Source: Streptomyces coelicoflavus (GTDB taxonomy: Bacteria; Actinomycetota; Actinomycetes; Streptomycetales; Streptomycetaceae). Taken from it: a DNA stretch of 64,000 bases. Both the position numbers and the translations under genes were made by a program. The stretch is taken from NCBI RefSeq assembly GCF_003112555.1, contig NZ_BEWB01000006.1, positions 186,001 to 250,000 on the forward strand, given 5' to 3'. The notes beneath the pieces are model-generated. The model had not been told where the DNA came from, searched no databases, and saw nothing but the letters and a program-made list of their open reading frames with translations. Below, one piece after another: positions 27,603-37,355 of the stretch (positions are counted from its first letter, which is position 1; each line of letters starts with the position of its first letter).

Positions 27603-27629
27603 CTGGCACTCCCCACTGGAGAGTGCCAA
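27603..27629. promoter_or_regulatory. CIRCE operator 2 (HrcA site)
   Basis: CTGGCACTC - 9 bases - GAGTGCCAA. It lies just after the -10, probably over the transcription start. The centre-to-centre distance from CIRCE 1 is 47 bases. Confidence 0.9.
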
Positions 27630-27728
27630 CTACGCGACGGGCAGGTCCGGCACCCGCGACGACGGATCGACCTGGTCGCCACCTCAGACAGTTAACCCCG
27701 TGAGATCTCCGAAGGGGGAGGTCGGATC

Positions 27729-28037
27729 GTGACGACCACCAGCTCCAAGGTTGCCATCAAGCCGCTCGAGGACCGCATTGTGGTCCAGCCGCTCGACGCC
27801 GAGCAGACCACGGCTTCGGGCCTGGTCATTCCGGACACCGCCAAGGAGAAGCCCCAGGAGGGCGTCGTCCTGGCCGTCGGCCCGGGCCGCTTCGAGGACG
27901 GCAACCGCCTTCCGCTCGACGTCAGCGTCGGCGACGTCGTGCTCTACAGCAAGTACGGCGGCACCGAGGTGAAGTACAACGGCGAGGAGTACCTCGTCCT
28001 CTCGGCCCGCGACGTGCTCGCGATCGTCGAGAAGTAG
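27729..28037 (+). CDS. groES: co-chaperonin GroES
   Basis: 102 residues. Seven-fold lid of the chaperonin. [20 protein letters not shown] starts the beta-barrel, the mobile loop is around [20 protein letters not shown], and [20 protein letters not shown] ends it. GTG 27729 after GGGGGAGG. First gene of the groES-groEL1 operon. HrcA controls it through the two CIRCE sites 100-170 bases upstream. Confidence 0.97.
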   Translation: MTTTSSKVAIKPLEDRIVVQPLDAEQTTASGLVIPDTAKEKPQEGVVLAVGPGRFEDGNRLPLDVSVGDVVLYSKYGGTEVKYNGEEYLVLSARDVLAIVEK

Positions 28038-28148
28038 AAGCAGCTCTCAAGTAGCTCTTCACTTCACCGAAGCACCTTGCTTTCCAGCTGCGCCCCTGGC
28101 TCCCGCGACCATAAAAAGCCGGGCGTCGGGGGCGCAGTTGCCGTATAA

Positions 28149-29807
<1,659 letters not shown>

Positions 29808-29822
29808 GCGACTCGCTCGTAG

Positions 29823-29856
29823 AAGGGCCCGGCATCCTGGTGGATGCCGGGCCCTT
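29823..29856 (+). terminator. terminator after groEL1
   Basis: Perfect 15-bp stem (29823-29837 with 29842-29856) around a TGGT loop, starting AAGGGCCC and ending GGGCCCTT. It closes the chaperonin operon. Confidence 0.88.
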
Positions 29857-29988
29857 CCCGTTCCGCCGGTGCATGTGCCAGTAGGCGGGACACGGGGACG
29901 CATCTGTTAGCGTCATGATCGATTCGGTGGAACGCTACTGACCACAGCGTGTGCCGAACGGCGATGCGTTACGAGCAAGGGGGAAGCA

Positions 29989-30300
29989 ATGCCAGAGCTC
30001 CCGCCCGGCGACGTGTTCACCGGCCGTGTGCTGGAGTGGCACAGCGAAGAGGGCTGGGGCGTGCTCGCGTCCGACGCCCTTCCGGAGCGGGTCTGGGCGC
30101 ACTTCTCGGTGATCGATGCCGAGGGCTTTCGCGAACTGAGCGCAGGCCAGCGTGTCGTGTTCTCGGCCGAGTGGACCGAGCAGGACGAGTATCACTGGCG
30201 CGCCGTGTGGGTCCGGCCGAAGACGGCCACGCACCACCGTCCGGACGAAGCGGACGGGCCGGGCTACGCGTCCGGTCTGGACATCGACTTCGACTCCTGA
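29989..30300 (+). CDS. cold-shock-domain-like protein
   Basis: 103 residues. FTGRVLEWHSEEGWGVLASD followed by VWAHFSVIDAEGFRELSAGQ and RVVFSAEW follows the CspA pattern (G-x-V-x-W-F-N-x-x-K-G-[FY]-G-x-I, then [FV]-[VA]-H), with changed RNA-binding aromatics (GWGVL for GFGFI). So it is a diverged cold-shock fold. The C-terminal ~30 residues are an acidic tail ending in YASGLDIDFDS. ATG 29989 after AAGGGGGAAG. A second copy of this tail is encoded after the stop, in another frame. Confidence 0.8.
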   Translation: MPELPPGDVFTGRVLEWHSEEGWGVLASDALPERVWAHFSVIDAEGFRELSAGQRVVFSAEWTEQDEYHWRAVWVRPKTATHHRPDEADGPGYASGLDIDFDS

Positions 30301-30442
30301 CCGGGCGTCGGCTGCAGCCGAATCGGTCCGATACTCGCTGTTCGACGGAATCAGCAAGTCCGTCGGGGCACGGGGCGAGGCATCCGCCGCCGCGGAAGCC
30401 ACTGCCTACGCAAGCGATCTCGACATCGCCTACGACTCCTGA
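30301..30442 (+). pseudogene. relic of a duplicated tail of the cold-shock-like gene
   Basis: After the stop of the cold-shock-like gene another frame stays open to 30442 and ends in YASDLDIAYDS, matching the YASGLDIDFDS end of the real gene in sequence and in DNA (GGACATCG / CGACATCG then ACGACTCCTGAC). It includes ~30 more residues (ESVRYSLFDGISKSVGARGE) that look coded. It lacks a start of its own in good context. Either it is the end of a decayed tandem copy, or an alternative C-terminus reached by frameshifting. Confidence 0.5.
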
Positions 30443-30448
30443 CGCGTG

Positions 30449-30488
30449 AGCCGGTTCTCCGCACACGAACAGGTACGGAGAACCGGCT
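30449..30488 (+). terminator. terminator hairpin after the cold-shock-like region
   Basis: Perfect 13-bp stem AGCCGGTTCTCCG (30449-30461) with CGGAGAACCGGCT (30476-30488), 14-base loop, no clear T run. Confidence 0.75.
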
Positions 30489-30530
30489 GACGGCTGTCAC
30501 GGCCGCGCACCTTGAGCGTGCGGACGACCT

Positions 30531-30584
30531 GAACAGGCGTCTGTTCGCGTTACGGGGCGATGCCCTGGCGAACCTCCCCGTAAC
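30531..30584. repeat. two adjacent inverted repeats
   Basis: GAACAG-GCGT-CTGTTC (30531-30546), directly followed by GTTACGGGG (30549-30557) with its complement CCCCGTAAC (30576-30584). Both are perfect. They sit at the left edge of the accessory patch. They could be protein sites or a structured RNA. Confidence 0.4.
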
Positions 30585-30691
30585 GGGGGGAGCCAAGCTT
30601 CGGCTTCAGGCCGCGGACCGCCCGAGGGCCACCTCGGGCAGGGTGAGTCCCGCCTCGGCGTCCGCCACCGCCGCTCGCCACGAAGGCCCGG

Positions 30692-30937
30692 TCAGGAAGG
30701 CCCGCAGCTCCGAGTCGTGCCCGGTACCCGGCCGTGGGTGACGGCGTTGCCCGCCAGCTCACTCACGATCAGTTCCACCGCGTCATGCACCGGTGTGCGG
30801 TACGGCCACCCCCAGCGGTCCAATTGGTACGAGGCGAGCCGCCGGGCCAGACGGGCGCCGCGCGACGTGGCGCTGTTACGGAGCGTGAAGGCTGCGGCGG
30901 CAGGGAAGGAGGCGACGCCGGTGGAAAGGGTGGTCAT
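30692..30937 (-). pseudogene. truncated HATPase (anti-sigma regulatory kinase-like) gene
   Basis: 81 codons from ATG 30937. FTLRNSATSRGARLARRLAS, then DAVELIVSELAGNAVTHGRV, is the N-box half of the RsbW/SpoIIAB-like ATPase family that is abundant in Streptomyces. It ends at VPGTTRSCGPS and the ATP-lid and G-box half (normally ~60 more residues) is missing. A different frame just beyond reads on for ~35 codons but does not resemble the missing half. I read it as a 3'-truncated gene joined to foreign sequence. Confidence 0.65.
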
Positions 30938-31092
30938 GCGTCGGAGATCCCGCTCCGGCGGCCTGCCCGGCCAGGCCTTCCGGCCATACGGCGAGCACCT
31001 GTAGCGGTCGGTCCGGCTGCTGTCGGGGCGGTCGGACCGTTGGCGGCCGGGCTGCTCCGGCGACACGAGGACGCCGTCTCACCGGAGGACCG

Positions 31093-32388
31093 TCACAGCA
31101 GTCCGCTCAGCGGCAGCACCCGCTCGGCGAGCCGTCCCCGCAGCCGCTCCCCGGCGGTGTCGACCTCCTCCGCGAGCCAGCCCGCGGCGATCAGCAGTCC
31201 GGCGTGCTCGGCGACGTCCTCGGGCCGCAGGCCGCAGAAGGAGGCCACTGTGTCCAGCGCGAGCCCGCCACCGTCCTCGCCGGCGTCTCCCAGACACCCG
31301 TCGGGACGGCAGTGGGCGGCGGTGTACACGGCGAGGAGCCGCGTGGCAGCGCCCGCCTTCTTCTTCCGCAGTTTCCGGTCGCCCACCACCTTCTGGGCCC
31401 ATCCCGAGAGCCGCGCCCGGGTGACTTTGCCGAAGAAGAACGGGCGGGGCTGCGTGGGAATCAGCGTGGGCACCGTGACCTGGGTGGGCTCCTCGGGCCG
31501 GGACGTCAGCGCGTCGTCGGCGGTGACGTCCTCCGGCAGCAGCAGCCAGCCCACGTCGACGAGCTCCTGGAGCACCCGCTCGGCGTCGCCCTGCAACCAG
31601 CCGCCGAGGTCCTGCCCGGTGACGTTCCCGGTACCGGCGCGAGCGGCCCGCATGGTGATCATCAGCACCGCGAGCCGAGCCTCGGCCCGGGGAAGGGGCG
31701 AGCCGACCCGGACGTGCTCGAGCACGTTGCGGAGGTGGACGCCCTGGCCCCGGGTCAGCAGCCGTTCGACCACCGGCCCCTCGCCGTCCAGCAGGATGCC
31801 GCGTCGGTTGGCGTCCATCTCGCGTGTCGTCCGCGCCGCCGTCGCGGCCCGGTCCGCCTCCTCCCGCAGGGACGCGTCGCCGGTGACGTCGGCCCACAGG
31901 GCGAAGGCGCGGGCCTTGCGGTCGTGGAGTTCAGCGAGGTCGGCGAGGTCCGGCTCGGGCCGCCGCTGGTAGGCGCGGAACGCGTCCCCGAGCTCGGTCA
32001 GCTCCACACGCAGCGCCTCGGGCTGGAGGTCGTCCGGCACGATCCGCTGCGCTACCTTCGCCCCTCGTGCCGCCTTCCGCACCTTCCGGGACGTGGCAGG
32101 GGCGCCACCGGGCCCGGGACGCGGGGCGGGCCGGGCGTGCGGGACGGAGACGGCCCCGGATTCGGCGACCCCGACGGCCCCGGATTCGGCGACTTCGACG
32201 GCACCGGGACCGCCGGAGATCGATACCGCCGACGGAGCCCCACTCCCACCGCCTGGAGCATCGGAGAACATCACCGTCCCCCCGCCGGTCACCGCTCCCA
32301 GGCCCCGGCCCGCCCTCACCCTGTCCGTACGCTCCCCGTCGGCGCCGTCGACGAACAGTCCGCCTCCGTCACCAGTGCCCGCGTTCAC
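31093..32388 (-). CDS. hypothetical protein of the accessory patch
   Basis: About 431 residues from GTG 32388; ATG 32271 is an equally possible start and would remove 39 residues. The N-terminal ~110 residues are Gly/Pro-rich. From ~140 on it is helical, with segments like ALRVELTELGDAFRAYQRRP, then GTGNVTGQDLGGWLQGDAERVLQELVDVGWL (quoted to QGD), a winged-helix-like element, and LALDTVASFCGLRPEDVAEH near the end. Two HTH-like modules suggest DNA binding. No family is recognised. It sits between gene relics. Confidence 0.6.
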   Translation of the reverse strand: MNAGTGDGGGLFVDGADGERTDRVRAGRGLGAVTGGGTVMFSDAPGGGSGAPSAVSISGGPGAVEVAESGAVGVAESGAVSVPHARPAPRPGPGGAPATSRKVRKAARGAKVAQRIVPDDLQPEALRVELTELGDAFRAYQRRPEPDLADLAELHDRKARAFALWADVTGDASLREEADRAATAARTTREMDANRRGILLDGEGPVVERLLTRGQGVHLRNVLEHVRVGSPLPRAEARLAVLMITMRAARAGTGNVTGQDLGGWLQGDAERVLQELVDVGWLLLPEDVTADDALTSRPEEPTQVTVPTLIPTQPRPFFFGKVTRARLSGWAQKVVGDRKLRKKKAGAATRLLAVYTAAHCRPDGCLGDAGEDGGGLALDTVASFCGLRPEDVAEHAGLLIAAGWLAEEVDTAGERLRGRLAERVLPLSGLL

Positions 32389-32614
32389 GTGATGCCGCCC
32401 TCTCCCTCGCCGAAACCTGCGACCTCCCGCCCGCTGCGGGCGCAGCCACCCGACGCTAAGTCGCACCGGCACCTCGCCAGGGGCAGACGGGGCTAGACCA
32501 CACGTTCGGGTGACGCCCCCGCCCAGGATCCGGAACTGGGGCACCCGGGTGACGTGCGCCCTGAGATCCGTGCCGTGCCGGTGAATTCAGAAGAACACCA
32601 CTTCGCCCGCGCCG

Positions 32615-32858
32615 CCCCTGCATGTCTACGGCCTGCTCTTCCACACCCTGGGCAACCACGACAGCGAGTACGGACGAGGACGACATCAAGGTCCGCACCG
32701 GTCTCCGCTACCCGGCGGGCCCGCAGCAGCTGATCGAGGAGCTGATCGGGATGGGCGTGATGCGCCGCCGCCGCGACGGCCGCATCGACCTGCCGGACGT
32801 CTACCGCATCGCCTTCGGCGTGGGTCGCAAGGGCGGCGTCCCCCGGGCCGCGGGCTGA
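32615..32858 (+). pseudogene. frameshifted gene fragment
   Basis: Frame one reads PLHVYGLLFHTLGNHDSEY from 32615. About base 32672 the sense continues in another frame as DEDDIKVRTGLRYPAGPQQL and RIDLPDVYRIAFGVGRKGGV to the stop at 32858. The two halves read as one protein broken by a 1-base indel, and the N-terminal part is gone. I half-recognise the C-terminus from other Streptomyces genomes but cannot name it. Confidence 0.5.
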
Positions 32859-32888
32859 CCTCTGCCGTCTGCCGTCTGCCGTCTGCCG

Positions 32889-33860
32889 TCAGCGGCAGCG
32901 TGGGCAGCGGGTCTCGTCGTCCACGGGCTTGAAGAGCAGCGGCTGTACGTGGTCGCCGGCGCACTCGCGGGCGCCTGCGAGGCGGGGGGAGAGGCGCGAG
33001 CCTGGGGGTTGCTGCTGCTGGTCGGGGTGCGCTGGTGTTGTGGTGACGAGCCGGTGGGCTGGTACGGGTGACGCCGGCGGGGGAGGCGGCGGTACGTCGC
33101 TGAGCAGGTGGCGCAGGAGGCCGCCGGGGCGGTGGACGGGGGTGCCGTCGTCGGGCAGGCCGCGCAGGATGTGCGTGCGGACGGCGGTGGGCGGGTGCCC
33201 GGCGGCCAGCCAGCGGGCGGTGAGCTTCGTCAGCTCGGGACGCATGGCTCGGGGGATGTGCCGCAGGTCGGGGGAGAGGGCGGGGAAGGTGTCGACGAGG
33301 GCGCGGGCTGCGGGGAGGTGGGGCTCGGAGTCGCCGTCCGGCTGCGGGCTTTGTGCGTCGGCTTCGGGGGGCTTGGGGGGTTGGTTGGAGGTGTTTCCCT
33401 CATGGTTTTGGAGTGGATGACCGTCGGTGGGCGGAGGGGTCGGCTCACCGACGGCCGGTGAACGACGACCCGGCGCGAGCTGCGGCGGTGCGACGCGCTC
33501 GGTGGTGATCGTCCCCGCAGGCCCCGCGTGCATCTGGGCGAGCAGCTTGAGCGCTTCGGCCTCGCTCAAGGGCACGTTGGAGACGAGCTGTTGGGTGACC
33601 CAGAGCCCACCGGCCCCCTGGAGCCGCCGTTCGTGCACGAATCCCTCGTCCTTGAGCTGCCGCTTGGCCCGGGTGAAGGCGCAGCCACCGATGCGGGCGC
33701 GTTCAGCCGTACGGGAGAGGGATTCCCGGGTGCCGGGCGGGAGGGAGAGCTGCCAGGTCAGGAGGCGAACGGCGTCGGAGGAGAGCCGGGGATGCCGGAT
33801 GAGGTCGTGCGAGAACTGGGTGAAGGCGCGCGGGGGCGCGATAAAGTGCCGGTAGATCAC
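32889..33860 (-). CDS. helix-turn-helix protein of unknown role
   Basis: 323 residues, GTG 33858-33860. The N-terminal ~110 residues are a winged helix: FTQFSHDLIRHPRLSSDAVR, LLTWQLSLPPGTRESLSRTA and GGCAFTRAKRQLKDEGFVHE. The pattern is close to DnaD/replication-initiator-like HTH domains seen on actinobacterial mobile elements. The middle is Pro-rich and disordered. A second small domain (MRPELTKLTARWLAAGHPPT) follows. A Cys-Pro-Arg-Cys-Arg zinc-knuckle-like end with DDETRCPRC is at the C-terminus. Confidence 0.7.
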   Translation of the reverse strand: MIYRHFIAPPRAFTQFSHDLIRHPRLSSDAVRLLTWQLSLPPGTRESLSRTAERARIGGCAFTRAKRQLKDEGFVHERRLQGAGGLWVTQQLVSNVPLSEAEALKLLAQMHAGPAGTITTERVAPPQLAPGRRSPAVGEPTPPPTDGHPLQNHEGNTSNQPPKPPEADAQSPQPDGDSEPHLPAARALVDTFPALSPDLRHIPRAMRPELTKLTARWLAAGHPPTAVRTHILRGLPDDGTPVHRPGGLLRHLLSDVPPPPPPASPVPAHRLVTTTPAHPDQQQQPPGSRLSPRLAGARECAGDHVQPLLFKPVDDETRCPRCR

Positions 33861-34107
33861 GGTGGAGTCACTTCCACTGGTGGTTGAGGCCCTTGCCGAC
33901 GGGTCCTAAGCCGTCGGTGAGGGCTGCTTTGCATGGTGACGCTGAGATGGACGGTAGCGCACGGATTGTGTCCGTACGGCTGCGTTGAGTGAAGAAAGCT
34001 TTCGCTGACCGGCGTTCACTCACACGAGGCAACTTGCCCGCTCAAGGCCCATGTTGACGCACGCGCATCCTAGTGATTGCACCCCAACTCTGAAGACAGG
34101 TGCGGTA

Positions 34108-34557
34108 ATGACCAAATCTGAGCTGGAACTGGACGAACAGTCCCGGTGTATTCAAGAGGCCCTTCAAGGGCTCGTCAGCAGGGCACCGGAGGGATGGTCC
34201 GAGCTCAGGTACGCCTACAGGTCCACGGTCGGGTTCAGCAACTCGGACCTCGAATTCACCATGCGCGACGGCAGCAAGGAGGTCGGGACGGCGCCGGTCG
34301 CGGTTTTCGACGCCCTGGATGACCTTCGCCATGCCATGCATGAGCTCGAGAAGGGAACCTGGTTCACTGCGCTGATCACCGCAGACAGCTCTCTGCGGTA
34401 TCAGGCGAACTTCGACTACGACTCCGAGCCCGACTTCGTGCCACAGATCAACGCCGCCAGCTACCTCGACGACATGCGGCACTTCCCACGCACTGAGGAA
34501 AACACCCCGGACTGGCTGAAGCGCAGATTGGAAGAAGCACAGAACGAGGCTCCGTGA
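34108..34557 (+). CDS. YezG-like (DUF600) immunity protein, orphan
   Basis: 149 residues, ATG 34108. Strands W-S-E-L-R-Y-A-Y-R-STVGFSN, then GTWFTALITADSSLRYQANF and DYDSEPDF, end in ASYLDDMRHFPRTEENTPDW. The N-F-D-Y-D-x-x-P ... Y-x-x-D-x-x-x-F-P-R-x-x-x-x-x-P-x-W-L signature is that of the YezG/DUF600 immunity family, which neutralises YeeF-type nuclease toxins. No toxin gene is adjacent. Base composition is visibly lower in G+C than that of its neighbours, fitting acquisition. Immediately upstream are ~250 bases without genes. Confidence 0.72.
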   Translation: MTKSELELDEQSRCIQEALQGLVSRAPEGWSELRYAYRSTVGFSNSDLEFTMRDGSKEVGTAPVAVFDALDDLRHAMHELEKGTWFTALITADSSLRYQANFDYDSEPDFVPQINAASYLDDMRHFPRTEENTPDWLKRRLEEAQNEAP

Positions 34558-34932
34558 GACGTATTAGGGCGTCGCTGCCGCCGTCGGCTGTACCTCCACC
34601 TGGGGCCAGCGCCGCTCGGTGGTCGGCACACAGACCGTGATATCCAACCTCAAGTCGTCATGACGGGCTGAGACTGCGAGCCTCGTTGAAAACGCTCAGT
34701 GAGGGAAGGTCAGAGCTTGAGCACTCCCCGCCAAGTCCAACCAGCGTCCAGCACTGTGTCTCGCAAGGGATCCGTCACCTCACGCGTATCGAAGCGAAAC
34801 ACCTCGATCCTGTGGCGGCGTCCCTCGGAGTCGAGCTGAGACTCCCATTGTCGGAAGACTGCTGGCGCGTTGCCGCGCCCGTACTGTCTATGGGCACTGT
34901 TTGCCGAACGATAACCGGCGCGAGGGCCCGGC
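34558..34932. other. gene-poor stretch with a possible coding relic
   Basis: No intact gene is supported. On the minus strand, frame ending at TGA 34710-34712, about 60 codons read smoothly (AVFRQWESQLDSEGRRHRIE, then VFRFDTREVTDPLRDTVLDA), but I find no start codon in that frame. It may be the end of a decayed gene. The rest shows nothing recognisable. Confidence 0.35.
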
Positions 34933-35577
34933 TCAGGCCGAGACAGGCGTACGGGACAGGGCGGTGCGCAGCGCGAAGATGCCGAGCAGGCCGCCTGAGG
35001 CGAACCGCTGAGCGGTCATCACGCGTGGCCGAGCGGCCAGGTACCCCGACACCCGTGCCGCGCCCAGCATGACCAAGGCGTTCACGGAGACCCCCACGAC
35101 GATCTGCACCCCACCGAGCTGGAGCAGCTGCGCCCAGCCCGGGCCCGCCTGCGGATCCATGAACTGGGGGAGGAGAGCCGCGTACAAGAGAGCGATCTTG
35201 GGGTTGAGCAGGTTGGTCAGGAGCCCCATCGAGAACAGGCGGGCGTCGGAGACGGGAGGCAGGTCCCGGGCCGGGGCGAAGGGCGAGCGGCCACCGGGCC
35301 TGAGCATGTCCCAGGCCAGGTAGGCCAGGTAGGCGGCCCCGGCGAGCTTGACCACCGTGTACGCCAGCGGCACGGCCGCGAACAAGGCGGACAGGCCGGC
35401 GGCCGCGGCCAGCAGGTAGCACAGGAATCCCACAGCGGTCCCGCTCAGACTGACCAGGCCCGCCCTGCGGCCTTGGGTGATCGCCCGAGAGGCGAGGTGG
35501 ATCATGTTCGGTCCCGGAGTCAGGGCCATGCCCAGTTCGACCAGGGCCACTCCCCCCGCTGCGGCCGGGCTGATCAC
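34933..35577 (-). CDS. LysE/RhtB-family exporter
   Basis: 214 residues, six predicted spans. The family start ALVELGMALTPGPNMIHLAS, then GRRAGLVSLSGTAVGFLCYL and LTNLLNPKIALLYAALLPQF, is diagnostic. Family members export amino acids or related small solutes by proton antiport. GTG 35575-35577 overlaps the stop of a 43-residue gene (GTGA), so its translation is coupled to that gene. This coupling suggests that the small peptide and exporter are made in fixed ratio. Confidence 0.9.
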   Translation of the reverse strand: MISPAAAGGVALVELGMALTPGPNMIHLASRAITQGRRAGLVSLSGTAVGFLCYLLAAAAGLSALFAAVPLAYTVVKLAGAAYLAYLAWDMLRPGGRSPFAPARDLPPVSDARLFSMGLLTNLLNPKIALLYAALLPQFMDPQAGPGWAQLLQLGGVQIVVGVSVNALVMLGAARVSGYLAARPRVMTAQRFASGGLLGIFALRTALSRTPVSA

Positions 35578-35705
35578 AGGTCCCCCACGGCATGGCTCCC
35601 GTACGTGACGCCGGCTCGACCGAGCGCGGTGGACTCGGTGAACGTCTCCGAGCCCGCGATCGCCACCGGCGCGGCACCGTGCATGAAGTCCTTGTGCTCC
35701 ATCAT
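35574..35705 (-). CDS. 43-residue peptide gene coupled to the LysE exporter
   Basis: ATG 35703-35705 (a second ATG follows at once) with GTGGAGC upstream; stop TGA overlaps the exporter start. The peptide begins MMEHKDFMHGAAPVAIAGSE and ends AGVTYGSHAVGDL. It has no signal peptide, Cys or membrane span, and has a Gly/Ala/Thr/Ser-rich C-terminal half. It could be a leader peptide that only sets exporter translation, a small regulator, or a precursor peptide. No modification enzymes are nearby, so a RiPP is not supported. Unknown. Confidence 0.6.
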   Translation of the reverse strand: MMEHKDFMHGAAPVAIAGSETFTESTALGRAGVTYGSHAVGDL

Positions 35706-35793
35706 TGCTCCACCCCCGCGGTCGATACTAGGCGGGAGCAAGGACACCGAGCCGTCGGTTCAGTCGGGAGAGGCCCCCGACAGGCCCGCGTCC

Positions 35794-36567
35794 TCACTGC
35801 GGCCCGTACTTCCGCCCCGTCCGTGACGTGATCCCGCCCAGCAGCCCCCGCGGCACCAGCTTCGCCGCGCCCATCAGGGTCTTGTAGCGGGGGTCGGGGA
35901 TCGACAGGGACCTGCCGCGGGAGAGGTCCGTGAGGGCCGCGGCGACGACGTTGTCCGCGTCGAGCCACATCCAGTTCGGGATGTTGTCCGTGCCCATGCC
36001 GGCGCGCTGGTGGAACTCGGTGCGCACGAAGCCGGGGGCGAGGGCCATCAGCCGTACGCCGCTGCCGGCCAGGTCCTTCGCCACGCCCTGGGTGAACTGC
36101 ACGACCCACGCCTTGGAGGCGCCGTAGGTGCCGCGCGGGACGAAGGCGGCGACCGAGGCCACGTTGACGACGCCGCCGCGGCCGCGCTCCCGCATGCCCG
36201 CCACCGCCGCCGAGGTCAGCCGGAGGACCGCCTCGCAGTGCACCTTGAGCATGGTCAGCTCGTCGGCCATGGAGACGTCGAGGAAACGGCCCTTGTTGCC
36301 GAAACCGGCATTGTTGATCAGCAGGTCGACGGGGTTCCTGGGGTCCGACAGACGGGCGGCCACCGCCTCGATGCCGGCGTCAGTCGACAGGTCCGCCGTC
36401 AGCACCTCCGCCTCGATGCCGTGCCGGTCGTGCAGTTCGGTGGCCTGCTCGCGCAGCCGCTTGGTGTCGCGGGCCACCAGCACCAGGTCGTGTCCGTCGG
36501 CCGCCAGCCGACGCGCGAACGCCGCCCCGAGGCCCGCCGTCGATCCCGTAATCAATGCCGTTGTCAT
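35794..36567 (-). CDS. short-chain dehydrogenase/reductase
   Basis: 257 residues. Classical SDR: TALITGSTAGLGAAFARRLA holds the TGxxxGxG NAD(P) motif (near 7-14), NNAG is in DLLINNAGFGNKG, the catalytic Ser is in VNVASVAAF, and YGASK supplies Tyr and Lys. The C-terminus (YKTLMGAAKLVPRGLLGGIT) resembles the DltE/YqjQ-type subgroup of unknown substrate. ATG 36567. Downstream of it lies the exporter pair, upstream the MOSC gene, all leftward. Confidence 0.9.
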   Translation of the reverse strand: MTTALITGSTAGLGAAFARRLAADGHDLVLVARDTKRLREQATELHDRHGIEAEVLTADLSTDAGIEAVAARLSDPRNPVDLLINNAGFGNKGRFLDVSMADELTMLKVHCEAVLRLTSAAVAGMRERGRGGVVNVASVAAFVPRGTYGASKAWVVQFTQGVAKDLAGSGVRLMALAPGFVRTEFHQRAGMGTDNIPNWMWLDADNVVAAALTDLSRGRSLSIPDPRYKTLMGAAKLVPRGLLGGITSRTGRKYGPQ

Positions 36568-36651
36568 GGCGCAAGGTTAGGGTGCGCGATCACCGGTGCG
36601 GACCGGGCACGTCCGCTTCGCCCGGCCGTCGTACCCGGCAACGTACGTCCG

Positions 36652-37320
36652 TCAGCCGCCGTACTCCGCCACGTACTTCCGCGCCGTCGCGAGCGCCTCC
36701 GGGTGCAGCGCGTCGCCCGCCGCGAGCAGCCGGGGGAGCAGCTCGCGCTGGGTCGTCACGGCGCGGAACTGCAGGGCCACCGTCACCTCGTGGGAGGGGC
36801 GGTGCACGATTCGCACCGGGTCGCCCGCGCGGATTCCACCGGGCTCGAGGACGCGGAAGTAGGCGCCCGGCGCACCCTTCTCCATGAAGCGCTTCACCCA
36901 GCGCGGCTCACCCATGTGGCCCTGGAAGGTGCGGCACGGGATGCGTCCGGACGTCACCTCCAGGAGCAGTTCCGGGCCGACCCGCCAGCGCTCGCCGATC
37001 AGGGCGCCGGTGAGGTCCAGGCCCGTGGTGGTGAGGTTCTCCCCGAACGCGCCGTTCGGCAGCTCGCGGCCCAGTTCGCGTCCCCAGGCGTCCATGTCCT
37101 CGCGCGCCATCGCGTACACCGCCTGGTCGGTGCCGCCGTGGTGCCGTGTGTCGCAGACGGCGTCGCCGGCCAGGCCGCTCGCCCCGGTGCCCTTGGAGCC
37201 GGGCGCCGCCACCCGGACGGGGCCGTCGGCCGGACGCTTGTCGATGCCGGTGACGCCCTCGGGCTGGTCCGTGTACGGCACCGCCGTCGCACGCCCCAGG
37301 TTGACGGACAGGAGCCTCAT
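36652..37320 (-). CDS. MOSC domain protein (YiiM-like)
   Basis: 222 residues. It starts MRLLSVNLGRATAVPY. The beta-strand-rich MOSC core has GLAGDAVCDTRHHGGTDQAV, then YAMAREDMDAWGRELG and GAFGENLTTTGLDL. The conserved Cys of the domain is in TSGRIPCRTFQGHMG. YiiM-like MOSC proteins use molybdenum cofactor to reduce N-hydroxylated compounds. In-frame Met codons at 37335 and 37362 are alternative starts. The gene diverges from a LysR regulator across a region with two direct repeats. Confidence 0.87.
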   Translation of the reverse strand: MRLLSVNLGRATAVPYTDQPEGVTGIDKRPADGPVRVAAPGSKGTGASGLAGDAVCDTRHHGGTDQAVYAMAREDMDAWGRELGRELPNGAFGENLTTTGLDLTGALIGERWRVGPELLLEVTSGRIPCRTFQGHMGEPRWVKRFMEKGAPGAYFRVLEPGGIRAGDPVRIVHRPSHEVTVALQFRAVTTQRELLPRLLAAGDALHPEALATARKYVAEYGG

Positions 37321-37355
37321 GGCGGGAAGGTGCATGCGAGAACGGTAGGTCATCG

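Noticed and set aside
30531-30546. LexA/SOS box
   Set aside because: GAAC and GTTC are eight bases apart; the actinobacterial box has four.
34686-35072. Rightward frame beginning MKTLSEGRSELEHSPP
   Set aside because: No ribosome site or family; it overlaps the end of the LysE gene antisense.
35574-35705. RiPP precursor
   Set aside because: No modification enzyme, protease or characteristic core residues nearby; kept only as a peptide of unknown role.
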